NCBI GenBank assembly: GCA_028023455.1
Contig: JAQFVV010006221.1
Coordinates: forward strand, 9,653,011-9,717,010
Direction of reading: 5' to 3'
Source of the DNA: Epiperipatus broadwayi
Taxonomy: Eukaryota > Onychophora > Udeonychophora > Euonychophora > Peripatidae
DNA: 64,000 nt
The first letter of the stretch is position 1, and every line of letters begins with the position of its first letter. A program made the translations under genes and the position numbers. Below are positions 45,231 through 58,073 of the stretch, in pieces. A model generated the notes under the pieces. The model worked only from the letters and a program-made list of their open reading frames with translations, was not told the origin of the DNA and did not search any database.

Positions 45231-46406
45231 AATCTCCAAAGTTATAAAGTTATGCCAGTTGTATCTTGATAATAATAAAATATATTTATAACTACTAAAC
45301 ATCATTTTTCATATCCTGAATAACTTATTCAGTACAGTACAATACAATTACTTTTATCGCTCAAGTATTATTAAAAATATTTTTATTAAAGTTCTCATAC
45401 ATCATACTTTTACCTTCTCTTTGGATCATTTGTGCATATTTTTATAACAATACATATGTTTAAAGATCATTGTTATGAAATAAATAAATTTATCAATAAG
45501 TGCTGTATAATTGATTCTTTATTTACAAGATTATTGATATCCTTAAGTTTTATTGATAAAGAAATAAATAATAATAAAGATAGGCTATTAGAGTCAGAAA
45601 TGATAAATATATTTATAAAAATGAAAATATATATTCAGTATTTCATAACCTGCTATTAGACAATACCATGATTAATTAACATGATGTAAAAAAGTATTCC
45701 GTTAACCATGCAACTATATTATATTTGCCAATTTTTTTAGTACATAGATATAAATCTAATCCCGTTTTTATTATGCATGTTCATAAGACATTTTAATTCT
45801 AATCTCTTTTTAAAAACAAATCAATTTTGTTTTTGTTTTCAAAAAATATAATAATATTTTAATTATAAATATGTGACTTTTTTCACATATATTAGTGAAG
45901 CTATAATTATACTATAATGTGTAATATATCTGCTTAGTGCTTTCGAGATTTAATGTTCAAATCTCATACTCATAGCTTTACAAATGAAGTCTGTTGTGAT
46001 TTATTGTATACATATGCAAATGAGTTTGAATTTTTAATTAGTTAGTTCATTCTCAAATGCATTCATTGTATCTTACTTTGGTTGAAAATATATTTAAACT
46101 TTAAAAAAAATATAATAGTAAGGAAAAGTTAATTGTACAAATTAATAATGGTGCAGTTATAGTATCTGAATGTCAGAGCTTCAAGCAAATGCTTAATAAG
46201 AGTGTTTAGAAATCCTTTTAGTTCATTATTTTGCTCATTAATTAAATATTGCTTTGTTTCAAGCTCATAAAAATTACCAATTATAAAATATAAATCTTCT
46301 TTAAATGAATTAGTTTAGTATTTTATCCCAGCAGCTTTATAAAATGCACTAACAGACTAAATGAAGCGATTCCATCTGTAAATGCAACAAAAAGGGCATA
46401 TAGTGG
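45231..46406. other. No feature seen
   Basis: A+T-rich. The small open frame at 45432-45659 has no motif and is taken as chance. Confidence 0.45.
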
Positions 46407-46575
46407 AAGATCTATTAAACATTACATAATCACCATTTCTTATGCTTGCTCTTAACTGTTATTAAAACAGGAAAATCTCTCTATACATATTGCCAATCAG
46501 TGCAGGCCAGAGTAATTGATGGATGCCAGAAGGCTTGTGGATAAAGTCCCCATCTAGTGCCTACTCATTCAATAT

Positions 46576-46615
46576 TCCCAGACTAGTTTCTGTCTTGTGA
46601 CCTTCATCAGTGAGG
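46576..46615 (-). ncRNA. Hammerhead motif, family C, left arm
   Basis: Minus: CCTCA, CTGATGA, altered stem II (GTC/GAC alternative pairing), GAAA, ACTAGTC, TGGGA. The core is intact. Stem I has four good or wobble pairs. Confidence 0.6.
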
Positions 46616-46635
46616 AGCATTGAATCTTAAAGGCT

Positions 46636-46675
46636 CCTCAGTGATGAAGGCCACAAGCCAGAAACTAGTCTGGGG
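46636..46675 (+). ncRNA. Hammerhead-like motif, family C, right arm
   Basis: Plus: CCTCA (46636-46640), GTGATGA with the first core base changed from C to G, stem II GGC/GCC, GAAA (46661-46664), GTC (46668-46670), TGGGG (46671-46675). The same C to G change occurs at 11561-11600. Confidence 0.6.
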
Positions 46676-46798
46676 ATATTGGATGAGTAGGCACTAGATG
46701 GGAATTTTATGCACAAGCCTTCTGGCACCCATTGATTACTCTGACTTGCACTGAGTGGCAATACATATAGAGTTTTGTCTGTTTTAAGATCTATTAAA

Positions 46799-49063
46799 AT
46801 GCTATTTGAATGCTGAAATAATTTAACAAAAATGTTGGAAATTTATTTTATAAAACATCCTGACAAATAAAATACAGAAACATATTAGATAGTTATGTAT
46901 TACATTTAAATGATTTTATATAGTTTTCATTTATCTATTTTTTCTAATTTTTTTTTATTTGATTGGTGTTTCATGCTATATTTTATAAAGTAAAATTAAT
47001 GCTATTAAGTATTATTTATTAAGAATAGATGAGTTAAAAAATCAATTACTTATAATTGTGACCAGTTTAAAAATTTCTGAAAAAAATCAAATGAAATGAC
47101 TATACTCACTCATTTCATCAAAATTAAAAAGGTAAGGATAATCCAAAAAAAAAAAAAAACCATTTACAGGAAGCTTTTTTTTAATTGTTTTTTTTGGATA
47201 ATTTTTTTAGACAGATAAATGAATATTTTAAAAAGTTTATTTCTTCCAAACTGATTAATCCAAATGTGGCATAACTGAAAATATTCATGGGAATTTTTGT
47301 GGTTTTGATTGATATTTTGATTTTCAAAAATTATGAAATGAATTAATAGACTAATTTATATGATTTAAAAAGTGAAGACTTTAATAAACCTTTTGAACAT
47401 ATAAATTCTATAAATCTAAATTCTACCTTTTAGCAAACAATATTACTTTGTATTTTAACCATCCTCTGGTATAACTGTAAATAGATATTTTTTTAGCATT
47501 AAATAGAATTTAAAAAAGTTATATTTGAAATGTTACAGGATATCTTAATTAACAGAAATCTTTAGCAATTTTTTAATAAATACAAAAAACATTTATAAAT
47601 TAAGTTTTTGTAAAATAAAAAGAACCTAATTTTTAAATAAATTAATTTATAACTACTAGCTTATAACCATTAGAAACTAGTCAACACTTAGGCAATTCCA
47701 ATATAGATATAAATCAACAATCTCAAACTGTTGTCAAGGTAACCTTTTAACAATACACAATAGAATATTTTTAATGAATGTTTAGATGGAAACCTTGAAT
47801 GTGTGAAGTTATCAATTTAAATTAACTTAATTAGAAGACAATTAACCTAAAACAATTAACCTTCTCTCAAAGTAAATTAACTTAATTAGAAGACAAAAAA
47901 AATTGCTTTCCTTCTCTCTAATATTATGTATGCCATTGTTAAAAAGACTTCTTAAATATCTAAAATAGAAAATATATATTAGCATATTAATTCTCATATT
48001 ACTTTGCTTAAATAAAATAAATTTATTCACATAGGATCCAAATTTCGAACAAATATATTTTCTTAACATATGCAGTATGAATTTTAAATTACAATTTTAA
48101 TTTTATGCTTATTGAAAAAATAATTCAAATTGTCAAATACATTTATTCTTTTCTGAACTTATTTGGTGGAGTATGTATATATATATATATGATTTATGAG
48201 TATCTTTTATTTTTAAATGTTTCTGCTTTGATAACTCTATTTGAATTAGATGAATTTGAAATTATTTGTTTATATACAAAAATGAAGACAAAGTTTGAAT
48301 ATGCTTTCTCACCATTAAGATAATATTCGTTCTGAGCTACCATAAACTTTATTTCACATAGCTGTAATTATTTTCACATGTTAATTTACATTTAATTGTT
48401 TAGAATATTATTTCATTAACATTACTAGCAGCTATTTCAAAAAGAAAAAAAAAATGTTAAGAAAATTTAAGTGATTTTAAAATGTTTTACTAATTAAACG
48501 AAGGAAATTCTTTTTTGTTCATAAATTATTTGCTGAAATTTATTTTGCCTCTGATATTAATTAGTAAAACAAAAGTTATAGTGCAAATCGCACACACACA
48601 CATTGCATTTGATTGATTTAAAAAATCTATTTTAGTTCTTTTTTGTTACTATTATTGAAAGACAATTATAACAATAATAGTTCAATGCTCAGAAAAAACT
48701 AAGATGATAAATATTTATCTAATAAGTATTTGGCAAAATGTTAAATTTATTTAGAAATGTTTATCTTCGATTAAAAAAAAAAGGGTGATTACAGAGTGCA
48801 AAATTAGTGCCCAGTAAAAATGCATTATTTATCTACTTAAATACTTAATGCATAGATGAAAATGTTTAAACTAAAAGTTTAAAGAGATTCATAAATAATA
48901 CCCTAAAATAAGAATTTGCATTATTATAAATATAAATACTAACAACTGTCGTATAGAGAGATTGATTCAATTTATAGTATGTAGATTTCAACCAAAATTA
49001 AATTTTATTATCTATTCTACTTTTTGATAAAATAAAAGCAGTTTTTTCCTCTAGAATTATCTA
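46799..49063. other. No feature seen
   Basis: A+T-rich, with A or T runs near 47149 and 48452 and a TA run near 48175-48190. Small open frames are composition artefacts. Confidence 0.45.
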
Positions 49064-49294
49064 TAGTAAGCTTGAGTAATCAGTGATTGCAGGTGTTAAT
49101 GCATTTAAATACTGTCTTCAGACTAGTTTCTGGCTTTTGACTTTATCAGTGATACTGAGGATTCCAAGCACAGCTGCTTATATCAAGCTTCAATTCCCAA
49201 GCCTCTTTAATTCAGTCAAAATTCAAAAACCAGTATGAGGATGAGTATTTAAGTAAATTAATATCTGGTGATCATTGATTACTCAAACTTACTA
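49064..49294. mobile_element. Diverged family C palindrome
   Basis: Outer arms TAGTAAGCTTGAGTAATCA and TGATTACTCAAACTTACTA pair with one mismatch. Inside the left part, GACTAGTTTCTGGCTTTTGACTTTATCAG is cognate to the family C hammerhead segment. On minus it reads CTGATAA (core change) at about 49150-49144, GAAA near 49127-49130 and GTC. It is an old inactive relative of the 46.4 kb element. Confidence 0.6.
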
Positions 49295-49319
49295 CAGATG
49301 ATACTACATTATGGAACTG

Positions 49320-50380
49320 TACTGCCATTTGATCTGGTATTTCTACCTATTTTTGTTTAATTTCTACTTTTTCACATAGTTTTAATTCATCTTTTTTCTC
49401 TTGTTTTAACATATCAAGCTTATTTTCAACCATTTTTTCAATTCTGTTGCTCAATTTATACATTTTTCTTCAATAGTTTTGGTTCATCATCTTCATGTTG
49501 TTTTGATTTAACAGGTTTTTCTTCTGCCATTTTATAAATCTAACCATCAATCTTTATGACTATTTGTTTCATTCTTCTCTGACTTCAGTTTTTTTTTTGC
49601 TGCAATTATTTATCATTCGATCAAAATACTTTCTCATTATTAATTTTATCTGCTTGTACCCATTTTTGACCTTTTGATCAAGATATTTTTTCTTCACTCT
49701 TTTGACTATTTCCATCTTTTCTATCTTTTGACAATAATGTTTTTTTTTATTTGTTTAAATAATGTAATGATCATCTTCAACATGCTTAATTATGATGATA
49801 TTGCAGCTTTCTCTTCAGGAATTTTTTATCTCTTTGCTATTGTCTTTTTTGGTTGAATTGTATATATATATATATGTATCTGGAGCAACATTGTTCATAT
49901 CAAAACTCTCCATATCATTTTTCTTTATGCTATTTTATTCATAGCTTCTTTCTAGAATCTCTTTTGCAATTATCTCATAATCTCTTCCAATTATCTTATT
50001 TTCATTTTGCATTTTCTTAATTTATATATTCTCTTTAATATGCAATAAACTCATTATTATTAATATATCTATAATTAGATTTACCATCAACTGCTCAACA
50101 TCATCTCCCAGATCCACTTGAAACCTTTATAAGTACTTGAATGCTACATTTTCCCCACAACTTCAGATTTATTTTGATTATTTGCTTAGTATAAGAAAGA
50201 AAAAATATTACTATCTAGTCATTTATACTATACATCTATCTCAGAGAATTAGATGTTTATTATAAATCACTTATTATTTTCTCACTGTGGGTGCCCAAAA
50301 TTTACAAAGAGATTTCTCCTGATAAAATGGACTTAAAATTATATGGATAATATAATTTTATTTTTAAAATTAATATGTGG
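49320..50380 (-). pseudogene. Possible LTR-retrotransposon leader and gag debris
   Basis: On minus, about 50305-50281 reads TTTTGGGCACCCACAGTGAG, which could be a leader or primer-binding-like stretch. Further on, near 49532, MAEEKPVKSKQHEDDEP starts a short Lys/Glu-rich frame, and 49430-49340 has similar broken Lys/Glu-rich stretches, as in coiled-coil N-termini of Ty3/gypsy gag. No protease, RT or clear LTR pair was found. The call is speculative and could reflect A-rich composition. Confidence 0.25.
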
Positions 50381-51124
50381 AGCAGACATACACACTGGAA
50401 AATAAAGACAAAAACATTATATTCATTTGTTAAGTATCCAATGTTTATTTGATTAATTTTAAAACATTAATCTTTCAAATATATATTATAATACTAAAAT
50501 GGTTCTATGATTGAGCACACTTGCTGTAGAGTAAATTCTTGACCTTTACTATTCCCTGGATGTAATCCACAAAATGGCTGATCCTCACAAATACAGTACA
50601 TTTCTTATTACTATTAACTTTATAGCATAATTACACACATATACTTACTATGAATTATTATAATCAATATATCTTTGTTAAAATGATAATTTTAGGAAGT
50701 AGCCTCTTTTGGTTCAAACCTTAACTTCTTCACAAAAGTAAGTTGTGATAGCACTATCATAGTTGACATTTTAGGTGGCACACTGGCACTGCAATTGCTA
50801 CCTTTTAATGTTGTTTTAAAGCATCGTATATATTAAATTACAGTTTGCAATAGGCTGCAGCAATTATTTCTACAAAGCTTCCATTTTTATAGTATTAATT
50901 TAAAAAATGTCAAAAGATGTCAGCTGTATATGCACTCTGATCAAGCTTTGTGTATGATTGACAGCACATTCTATTGTTCTGACAATGCTATGAAGGAGGT
51001 GGCAATTTGTGATTGGCTGATGCATTAGATTGTTTTACCCTATGGCTAAAAGCACAAAATGTGATTTTCAATAACTGTTAATGATTATGATGCAATATTT
51101 TTGAAAAAGATTTATTATTAAACC
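50381..51124. other. No clear feature
   Basis: Somewhat more mixed composition than its surroundings. It could be an LTR of the debris to its left, but no repeat partner was found in the window. Confidence 0.35.
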
Positions 51125-51141
51125 AAAAACTATATCACTAG

Positions 51142-51248
51142 TCTTGCGTTGTTAGCCGAGAGGTATCACAGCCGCCATGCAAGCAAGTAGTTGGTTGCAG
51201 ACGGGTGTGGGTTCGCATCCCGGCAGATGCTATGACATATGAAAAAAA
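51142..51248 (+). mobile_element. tRNA-like SINE, subfamily II, with 17-bp TSD
   Basis: GCGTTGTTAGCCGAGAGG head, GTGGGTTCGCATCCCGGC B-box arm, GATGCTATGACATATG tail and A-run. Exact TSDs AAAAACTATATCACTAG at 51125-51141 and 51249-51265. Confidence 0.92.
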
Positions 51249-51265
51249 AAAAACTATATCACTAG

Positions 51266-52133
51266 GGGAGGAGAAACTGTTTTTGAAAATATTTTATTTT
51301 TAAAAAGACTATTCTTAGAAAGGGTAGAAAGCACATTATGAGAACTGGAAATTGCCATGGAAACAGTCATTACAGGCTAAAAAGAAAATCAGTTTTTGTA
51401 ATGTGAAATATTTTAATACAATTAATAATTTAGTAACTTTTAGAATTTTTTTGTTTCTTTGATAATAACTAATTCTAAATATATCATTTTTAATAAAATA
51501 AAATTCTAATATCTAATATTTTATTCTTCAAACTTTTTAAGTAGGTATTGTGAAGCCAATAGAGTGTGTTTCTTTGTTATCGGTAAGATTTTCAGTTAGA
51601 TACTTATTTTCACAATCTTAAAATATTAATTTTAAATATTTTTTATTTCAATTCTTAGAAAACTTAAATATTTATACTGTAATATATAAATTAAAGATAT
51701 AATATATATATATAAAAAATTTAATTGCACAAAAAAATAAAACATGGAATCATATTAAAAATAACAGCCGCTATAGTTTATTCAATAATTTTTTGGGTGC
51801 GGTTGACACTGTAGTTAATAATATTTCACCTTAAATAACTGATATAGTCTTTTTGGATCCAACCTTGAATTTAATATCTCTACTTAGTTATATGAGGTGG
51901 TCCCTTTTAAAGCTGTACCTTAAATTTACAAAACAAAAATGTGAATAATTTTACCATATAATATAATATATTTTAATCCTTCACCATTGTTTTAAAAGTT
52001 TTAAAACCATAAAGTCTAATTCATAATAACTAATACAAGGGTTAATTTATGTACAAATAGACTCAATAGAATTTTAGAGTAAACTTTTAGATTAAGTTAA
52101 AACTCTAATAATTATTATATCACCCATTCCTTC
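51266..52133. other. No feature seen
   Basis: A+T-rich. No ORF or repeat was recognised. Confidence 0.45.
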
Positions 52134-52432
52134 TAATATTTGACACTGCACATAGAGAGCGTACCAATATCTCAAACAAGTTCATAATTAACAAGTGCGG
52201 TTATGAGAAATATTTAAAATCTCTATCCAGAACACTCTTATCTCCAGATAAGAGTGTTCTGGATAGAGATTCTGGATAGAGATTTTAAATATGTCTCATA
52301 ACCACACTTGTTAATTACGAGCTTGTTTGAGCTATTGGTATGCTCTCTATGTGCATTTTTGTAACTACAAGCTCATTAAAAGTAATGTCACATTATATAT
52401 GACTTGCTTTTTTAATTATAATATTTGACACT
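52134..52432. mobile_element. Palindromic element, family G, with 14-bp TSD
   Basis: Exact repeats TAATATTTGACACT (52134-52147 and 52419-52432) bracket a 271-bp insert: two arms of about 100 bp (GCACATAGAGAGC...ATCTCC and its complement, centre near 52246), then a non-palindromic tail of about 64 bp. The right arm has an extra TCTGGATAGAGAT repeat. No hammerhead core was found, but the design (inverted arms, right tail, 12-14 bp TSD) is the same as at 8.9 and 33.4 kb. Its tail resembles 545-660. Confidence 0.8.
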
Positions 52433-52437
52433 TTATA

Positions 52438-53192
52438 TTAACCCTTTTCCCGCGCTCGACGAGACTCCTCGTCGACATCTAAAATCACTCTAACTTAGTT
52501 CGTTTTTATACGATAAAATTCGTTAAATACGTATTTAATTCATTTTTAAAAGTTCTGTACGATGGTGACATCTTCCGATTTATTTTAGAAGTAAAAAATA
52601 AAAAAAAACGCATTTTAAACCTAAACAAAGAAGGAACATTATTTGTGATTGGTTCTTAGCATGCTCTCAGCCGAAAAAGACATTCTGATTGGCTGGAAAG
52701 AACAAAGAAACTGCCTGATCAAAGAAAATAAAGAAAAACGCTGAGATTTTCATTTCGAATACGATTTAAATTATTATTAAATAATATTTATGGAAATTAA
52801 ACATAATTTTCAGAGAGAATAATAAAAAAACAAAATTATTTTCGAAAAATATTGAAGATTTAAGTAAATATATTGAAGATGTAGTAAAAAGAAATATTTA
52901 CTTTTCTATAACGTAAAAGTCGATCTTTTTGTTTACATTATAACTTTTATGTTGCCGATATAGAATATCTTAGAATAAATAAATAGCAATTTATTTTTGA
53001 AAGAACTTTCGTTTTCTTCATGACCTGAAAAATTAATTATATACTTTTTATAAACGTATCTGAGTTGAATTTAATATTATAGACGAATATGTTTTAACAA
53101 TAGGCTTTGTCTTCAGTTTGTGAGTTGGCCAATTAAAAGATTTGATTTTTATCTCATACAACCAATGATTTATTTAGCGGTTTAAGGGTTAA
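52438..53192. mobile_element. piggyBac-like non-autonomous element
   Basis: TTAA at both ends (52438-52441 and 53189-53192), followed by terminal inverted sequences CCCTTTTCCCGC and, at the right end, GCGGTTTAAGGG. TTAA target sites with termini starting CCC are the piggyBac superfamily signature. A perfect small hairpin with CGACGAG and CTCGTCG (about 52457-52475), CpG-rich in an A+T-rich region, lies just inside the left end. No transposase ORF in 755 bp, so it is a MITE-like derivative. Confidence 0.7.
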
Positions 53193-54908
53193 ATATTTTA
53201 GATGTGCAAATTTCATGTGTTTAAAATAAATATAGCATCATTGATTATTTTATCTATCTTTATATATTGGTTGATAATTTGTAGATGAAAAGAAAACCCT
53301 TGCTGCTTTTCTTTTGAAAAAAAAATAGAATTATGACTAATCATATGTATAATAAAAGAAAAGATGCAACAATTTTTGTATTTTATTTGCTTTAAATGCA
53401 TATAGAGTATTTGTAGATGCTTCAAAGCAACTGGTAACTTTTTTTATAAACAATACATTAACCTCTTACTTTAATTAATCATTTAAATAATATACTGTAT
53501 AACCCCTTTAAAATGTTAACATATAGTTCTTTAGAATTAATATACTCTAAGAGATCATAAAAGAAAATTTAAAATTGTTAATATAAGTGTAATTGATAAA
53601 CAGTTTTTTTTACTTACATAGCAAAAATTTTATAGTCAGGGGGTTCTCTTTTCAGTTCATTGTTAGGATTTTTCTAAAGCAACTAATAGTTCTCTCATGG
53701 TGGCATACATAAAAGGATTCTATTTATAATTACATTTCTTTTTTTTTTTCAAGTTACTATAATATTCATTTCAATTTACTGTTTTTGAAATTATTTTAGA
53801 TTTAGGTTTCTTTCATTTTAATTAGAGATTTCTTCAATATAGTTTGATTAGATTCATCAGGGAATTCACATTAGACTTCAGTATCTGGCAGGGTTTTCTT
53901 TTTTCTGTTCTGTCATTCTAATGGTGGTTCAATGTGAATAAAATAAGAATTTTGACTGACTAATTTCAAGTAAATCTAATTATATAATACCTTTGATAAC
54001 CTCGTGAATTTTTGAAACATTATAATTATTTAATTGATTGAAATTTCAAAACATTTTGTTTTCAGATCACTTATCACAAAATGCAAGTTTAAATTTAAAA
54101 GGAGATTTAATTCTCTAATTAACTTGTTTTTAATCTATTTATTTAAACCAAAATATAGATTTAATTACATTTTTAAAATCTATTTTTTTAACACTAGTAT
54201 ACTTAATTATGTCGTTTTGCAATGCATTCCTGCCAACATAATTTTTAAACATATGTTCTTTTAATCTTTGATAAGAGAAACTGTTTTAAGCTAGTTAATA
54301 TAGTTTATTAGTTTCTCTTCAATTTAAATACTTTTAGAATAAAATCTATTATTATTTATAATTATTTCAAAATGAATTTTAATAATTTATTCTAACACTT
54401 AAACATTATTTATTATTATTACTTTTAATACTTTATTTTAAGATTTTTTTATATTTTATATAACTTTCTTAAAATTTGCATTGCAATATTTACTAATTAT
54501 TCTCAAAACAATTGAAAATTAGCTTAATGCCATGTAAAAGATCACATGGCTGACCATGAAATGAACAAAGCATTATTTTAGAATGATGTTTAGAATACTA
54601 AGTTTGCATTTTATACACAATTAATGAAGCTATACATAACAATTGATAAGCTAAGCACTTTCAGGAATTCTATGTTCCCATATTTATAGCTCTTTTCACT
54701 AGTAGTTAGTGAATGCCACAGTAATGTATGCAAATTTATTCAATAAGGTTTAAATGGCCCACTTTTTAGAGATAGTAAAGCAGGCATCTCTTCAGTTGAT
54801 CACTTTGGGATTATCTGCAATAAAGCAAACTTCCTCTGCTTTGTGTTTTACATCATTGTGCTCTGTACACATTATCTCAGCCTTATTTCACATTCTGTTG
54901 TATATGTA
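53193..54908. other. No feature seen
   Basis: A+T-rich. No ORF or repeat was recognised. Confidence 0.45.
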
Positions 54909-55660
54909 TTAACCACTTTTATGCTGATTTTTTATTGGCTGAGTGAGGTAAAAGTATAAACTTTTAATTGGTCAAAAAACAAACTGAAGTGTCAATTGAC
55001 ACAGTCAAGCATCAAAATATATTCATCTTTTAATATTATATTCATTTTAGCTTCATTTGTAAAAAGTATATTAATAATTTGTCAGATTATTAAAATGAAC
55101 GAAAGTTTTTTCAAAAATAAATTTTTATTTATAATTATAAAAATATTTGATATCGGCAAATGTAAAATGAATGCTATGAAAATGTTTTGTGATGCCCATA
55201 ATTTCTTTGAAAATATTACGTGCAGAAAAGTGCTGAAAAAGTAAATAATTTTTGTTAAAGTTTTAACTATTTTTCTAAAATAATTTTATTTTTAGCATAT
55301 TTTATCAAAATAATTTGTCAAAAAATACTTTTAAAATGGTCTAAAACATTCGTTTATCATTTTCGAAATGAAACAAAAGAAATCATAATTCTTAGTTTAT
55401 TGACACTCCATTTTGTTTGTTGTCAAAATTTAACAGCTAATAAGATTCAAGAATGGGTGGTGCTCTTCCTTTGTTAGACCTTTAATGACAGTTTTATTGA
55501 TTTTTTACTTGTAAAATAATTCAAGAGAGGGCAGCATCTTAAAGAACTTTTTTAACCTTTAAAAAGAACACAAAATCTTAACTGTAGTATTAAAAGTGCC
55601 CGATTTAGAGTGATGTCAAACTGTCATGTTTTTAGCCATGACTAGCAACAAATGTGTTAA
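54909..55660. mobile_element. Probable second TTAA-bounded element
   Basis: TTAACCACTTTTATGCTG at the left (TTAA 54909-54912) and GCAACAAATGTGTTAA at the right (TTAA 55657-55660) form imperfect inverted ends. The length, 752 bp, is nearly that of 52438-53192 (755 bp), and both have an ATTGGCTG motif inside. The ends are weaker than in the first element, so this is less certain. No ORF with transposase motifs; the 54996-55244 frame is unremarkable. Confidence 0.45.
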
Positions 55661-56575
55661 TGTTGTGAAACTCTAGTGGCATTATATAATAAATTATATT
55701 AATTTTATTTTCTTAATTTTTTAAAATAAATTTCCCCTATTTTATTTTATTTTTTATAAAAAGTTACATTATTTTTATTGTGTTATGTAATATTGTTCAA
55801 TTTAAAAATAGTTAAATCTGTAAAAATTAGACAGATTTGAAGAATGGATTTTATATAGCTGGGGTGACCAAACTTCATGTCTGTAAGACTAACATGTTAA
55901 CATTGAAGCATTCAAAAGACACAATTAACTTTTCCAAGTATTCAATAGAAGCAGATATTTAACTTATAATTTTCCTATTAGTTCCAACAATGTATTATAT
56001 TTCTAGAAAACAGTAATAATAAAAACATTGAAATTGAAGACAAAGAATCACTAAAAATTTGCTATTATAAAAGAATAAAGTTTGTATTGTTTCAAAATAA
56101 AATGTAAATACATTATGCTAATATAATTTATGTCATAATTTTATTTCAAAAGTTTTGGAAGAGTGACATTAAAAATCTAGAGAGATGCATGTAGCTCATG
56201 AGGTACAGTTTGGCCACAGGTGTATATATACATATATTTGCAAATTTGGCATAAAATTTTGTAGAGTAAAAGGATTTAAAAATATAGCTGAGTTAGCTGA
56301 AGAAATGAAATAAAAAGAAGAAATAAAGAATCTTTATTATTGAAAATTTATTATTCTGAAGCAATTAACTTATTTAAAAGTTCTTTTAATATTAAGGGTG
56401 GATGGGAAGTAAATGGATTTGTGGTTACTGTTTAATATAAATATGGTGTTGTTTTGTAGTTCTTTACACTTCATGTCTGCTTGTAACAGTGAAACCATTT
56501 GTTGTATTTTTGATTTTATTTTTTCTTGGCTAGTCTGGTTGAGTTTTGGATTTGGGGTAATTTTAAATATTCATT
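55661..56575. other. No feature seen
   Basis: A+T-rich. No ORF or repeat was recognised. Confidence 0.45.
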
Positions 56576-57543
56576 TTTAATTTATATCAATTGTTAATAA
56601 ATTTTAAATTAATTTAAAACAAATAAAGTTGCTTAGTCGTCATTTAATTTTACAGTGCTAATTTATTGGGTAATCATATTTGAATGAGGCAATATCCACT
56701 AATTGATTATATCACATAATTTACTAGAAGTAGTTATAAAAATAATCCAGAAATCAAATTCTTTGGATTAGTAAGAAAGTGTAATTATATATTATTTTTT
56801 TGTATTGAATTTAATGCTTATTATCTGACCATGCTTGGATTATATACAGCAATAAATTAATTGATTTGACATTCTTAAATATTTAATAAGTGATTGGAAG
56901 CTTATTGTAGTTATTTTATTAGTAACAGGTAATAGATATACTAAAATAGAAATTATATAAAAATTGATTTGATGGTTGATACAGATGCAGGTATAATAAA
57001 TATTGAAGATGAGTAAAGGTAGTTGCAATAAAATGTTTATGTATTTTATTTTAAGTTATTATTGATTAAAAATGAATATTATATTGAGTCAATATATAAC
57101 CACAAATATAATTTTATTGAGTTATAGAATTGTTAATAGTAATATATTTATTCTGTGACATATTAGAGTGATTTGCATTAGTTATATTTAAGGTTCATTA
57201 GTGTGGATTGTAAATTTAGTTCAAATATTAAAATTTAATATTAGTATTTGATTATAATAAACCTAGCAATATTTCATATACTTTGACAATTATAGTCTAA
57301 AGTTTTAATAACATATCTTTAATAAACTGAAGAATAATTGGATGTGATTTGTCAATTGTTGGAATAAGCATCAAATAGGAATCTATCATTTATTTTATGT
57401 ATTGTTATGATTGGGTACTGAATATCTTAAGGTTATTTAATAGGATGATTTTATTTTATAATATATTAATTTGGGGGAAATGGAAAGATATATTGGATTA
57501 ATTGATTTTGTATTATTATTAAGCATTTAATCTCATTATAATT
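56576..57543 (+). repeat. Diverged direct repeat, copy 1
   Basis: About 0.96 kb collinear with 60448-61409. Shared landmarks include GTTAATAAATTTT, CACTAATTGATTATATCACA, AATAAGTGATTGGAAGCTTA, GTTTTAATAACAT, AATAAGCATCAAATAG and TATTATTATTAAGCATTTAA. Substitutions and small indels are frequent. It could be a solo or partial LTR, or one half of an old pair. No coding potential. Confidence 0.8.
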
Positions 57544-58042
57544 GATATTGTCTGCATCTATAATAACTGGCTTACTGAGGGTCACATTAACTATGTCTTC
57601 AGTGATGAATGGATCAATGAACTAGTGAACTCGAAACTCACAGTCAGAAAAAAATAATTTTGAATATTCTGGATAATTTTTCAAAGACTGACTCTCTGTC
57701 AGAAAATATGAATGAATGAATCAACGAATGAATAATAAAACAATAGCCAAGCTGCAACTTTTATATTTAACTCTCCCAATGTTTATTTCTTTATTATAGT
57801 TTTAATTTTTATCATAACTTAAATCTAGTTTTAATTAATTTTTACATTTTATTTTATCTAATCTTTATTAGGTTCATCTAATATCTTAACATCCAGGAAT
57901 CTTTCAAAATCAATTGCATTCCTGCCAATAAGATATTTTACAAGTTTCTTTTACAAACTAATTTCATTTTAGCATTTGACATTTATTTAGTTTTTTTTTT
58001 AACATTTATTTTGTTTTCTTTTTAATTAATAAAAAGAAGAGA

Positions 58043-58073
<31 letters not shown>

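Larger units (their letters stand above)
46407..46798. mobile_element. Family C hammerhead element, head-to-head dimer with TSD
   Basis: Exact 13-bp repeats AAGATCTATTAAA (46407-46419 and 46786-46798) bracket a 366-bp insert made of two inverted family C pieces meeting near 46627-46632. Each arm carries a hammerhead motif. The same sequence family forms head-to-tail dimers at 10.9 kb and 21.2 kb, so both orientations occur. Confidence 0.85.

Noticed and set aside
54996-55244. 82-residue frame inside the TTAA-bounded element
   Set aside because: No DDD/DDE transposase motif or zinc-finger pattern. Probably chance.
57590-57655. GTGATGA ... CTCGAAAC resembling a hammerhead core
   Set aside because: The first core base is wrong and no stem II or stem I pairing could be found between the boxes.
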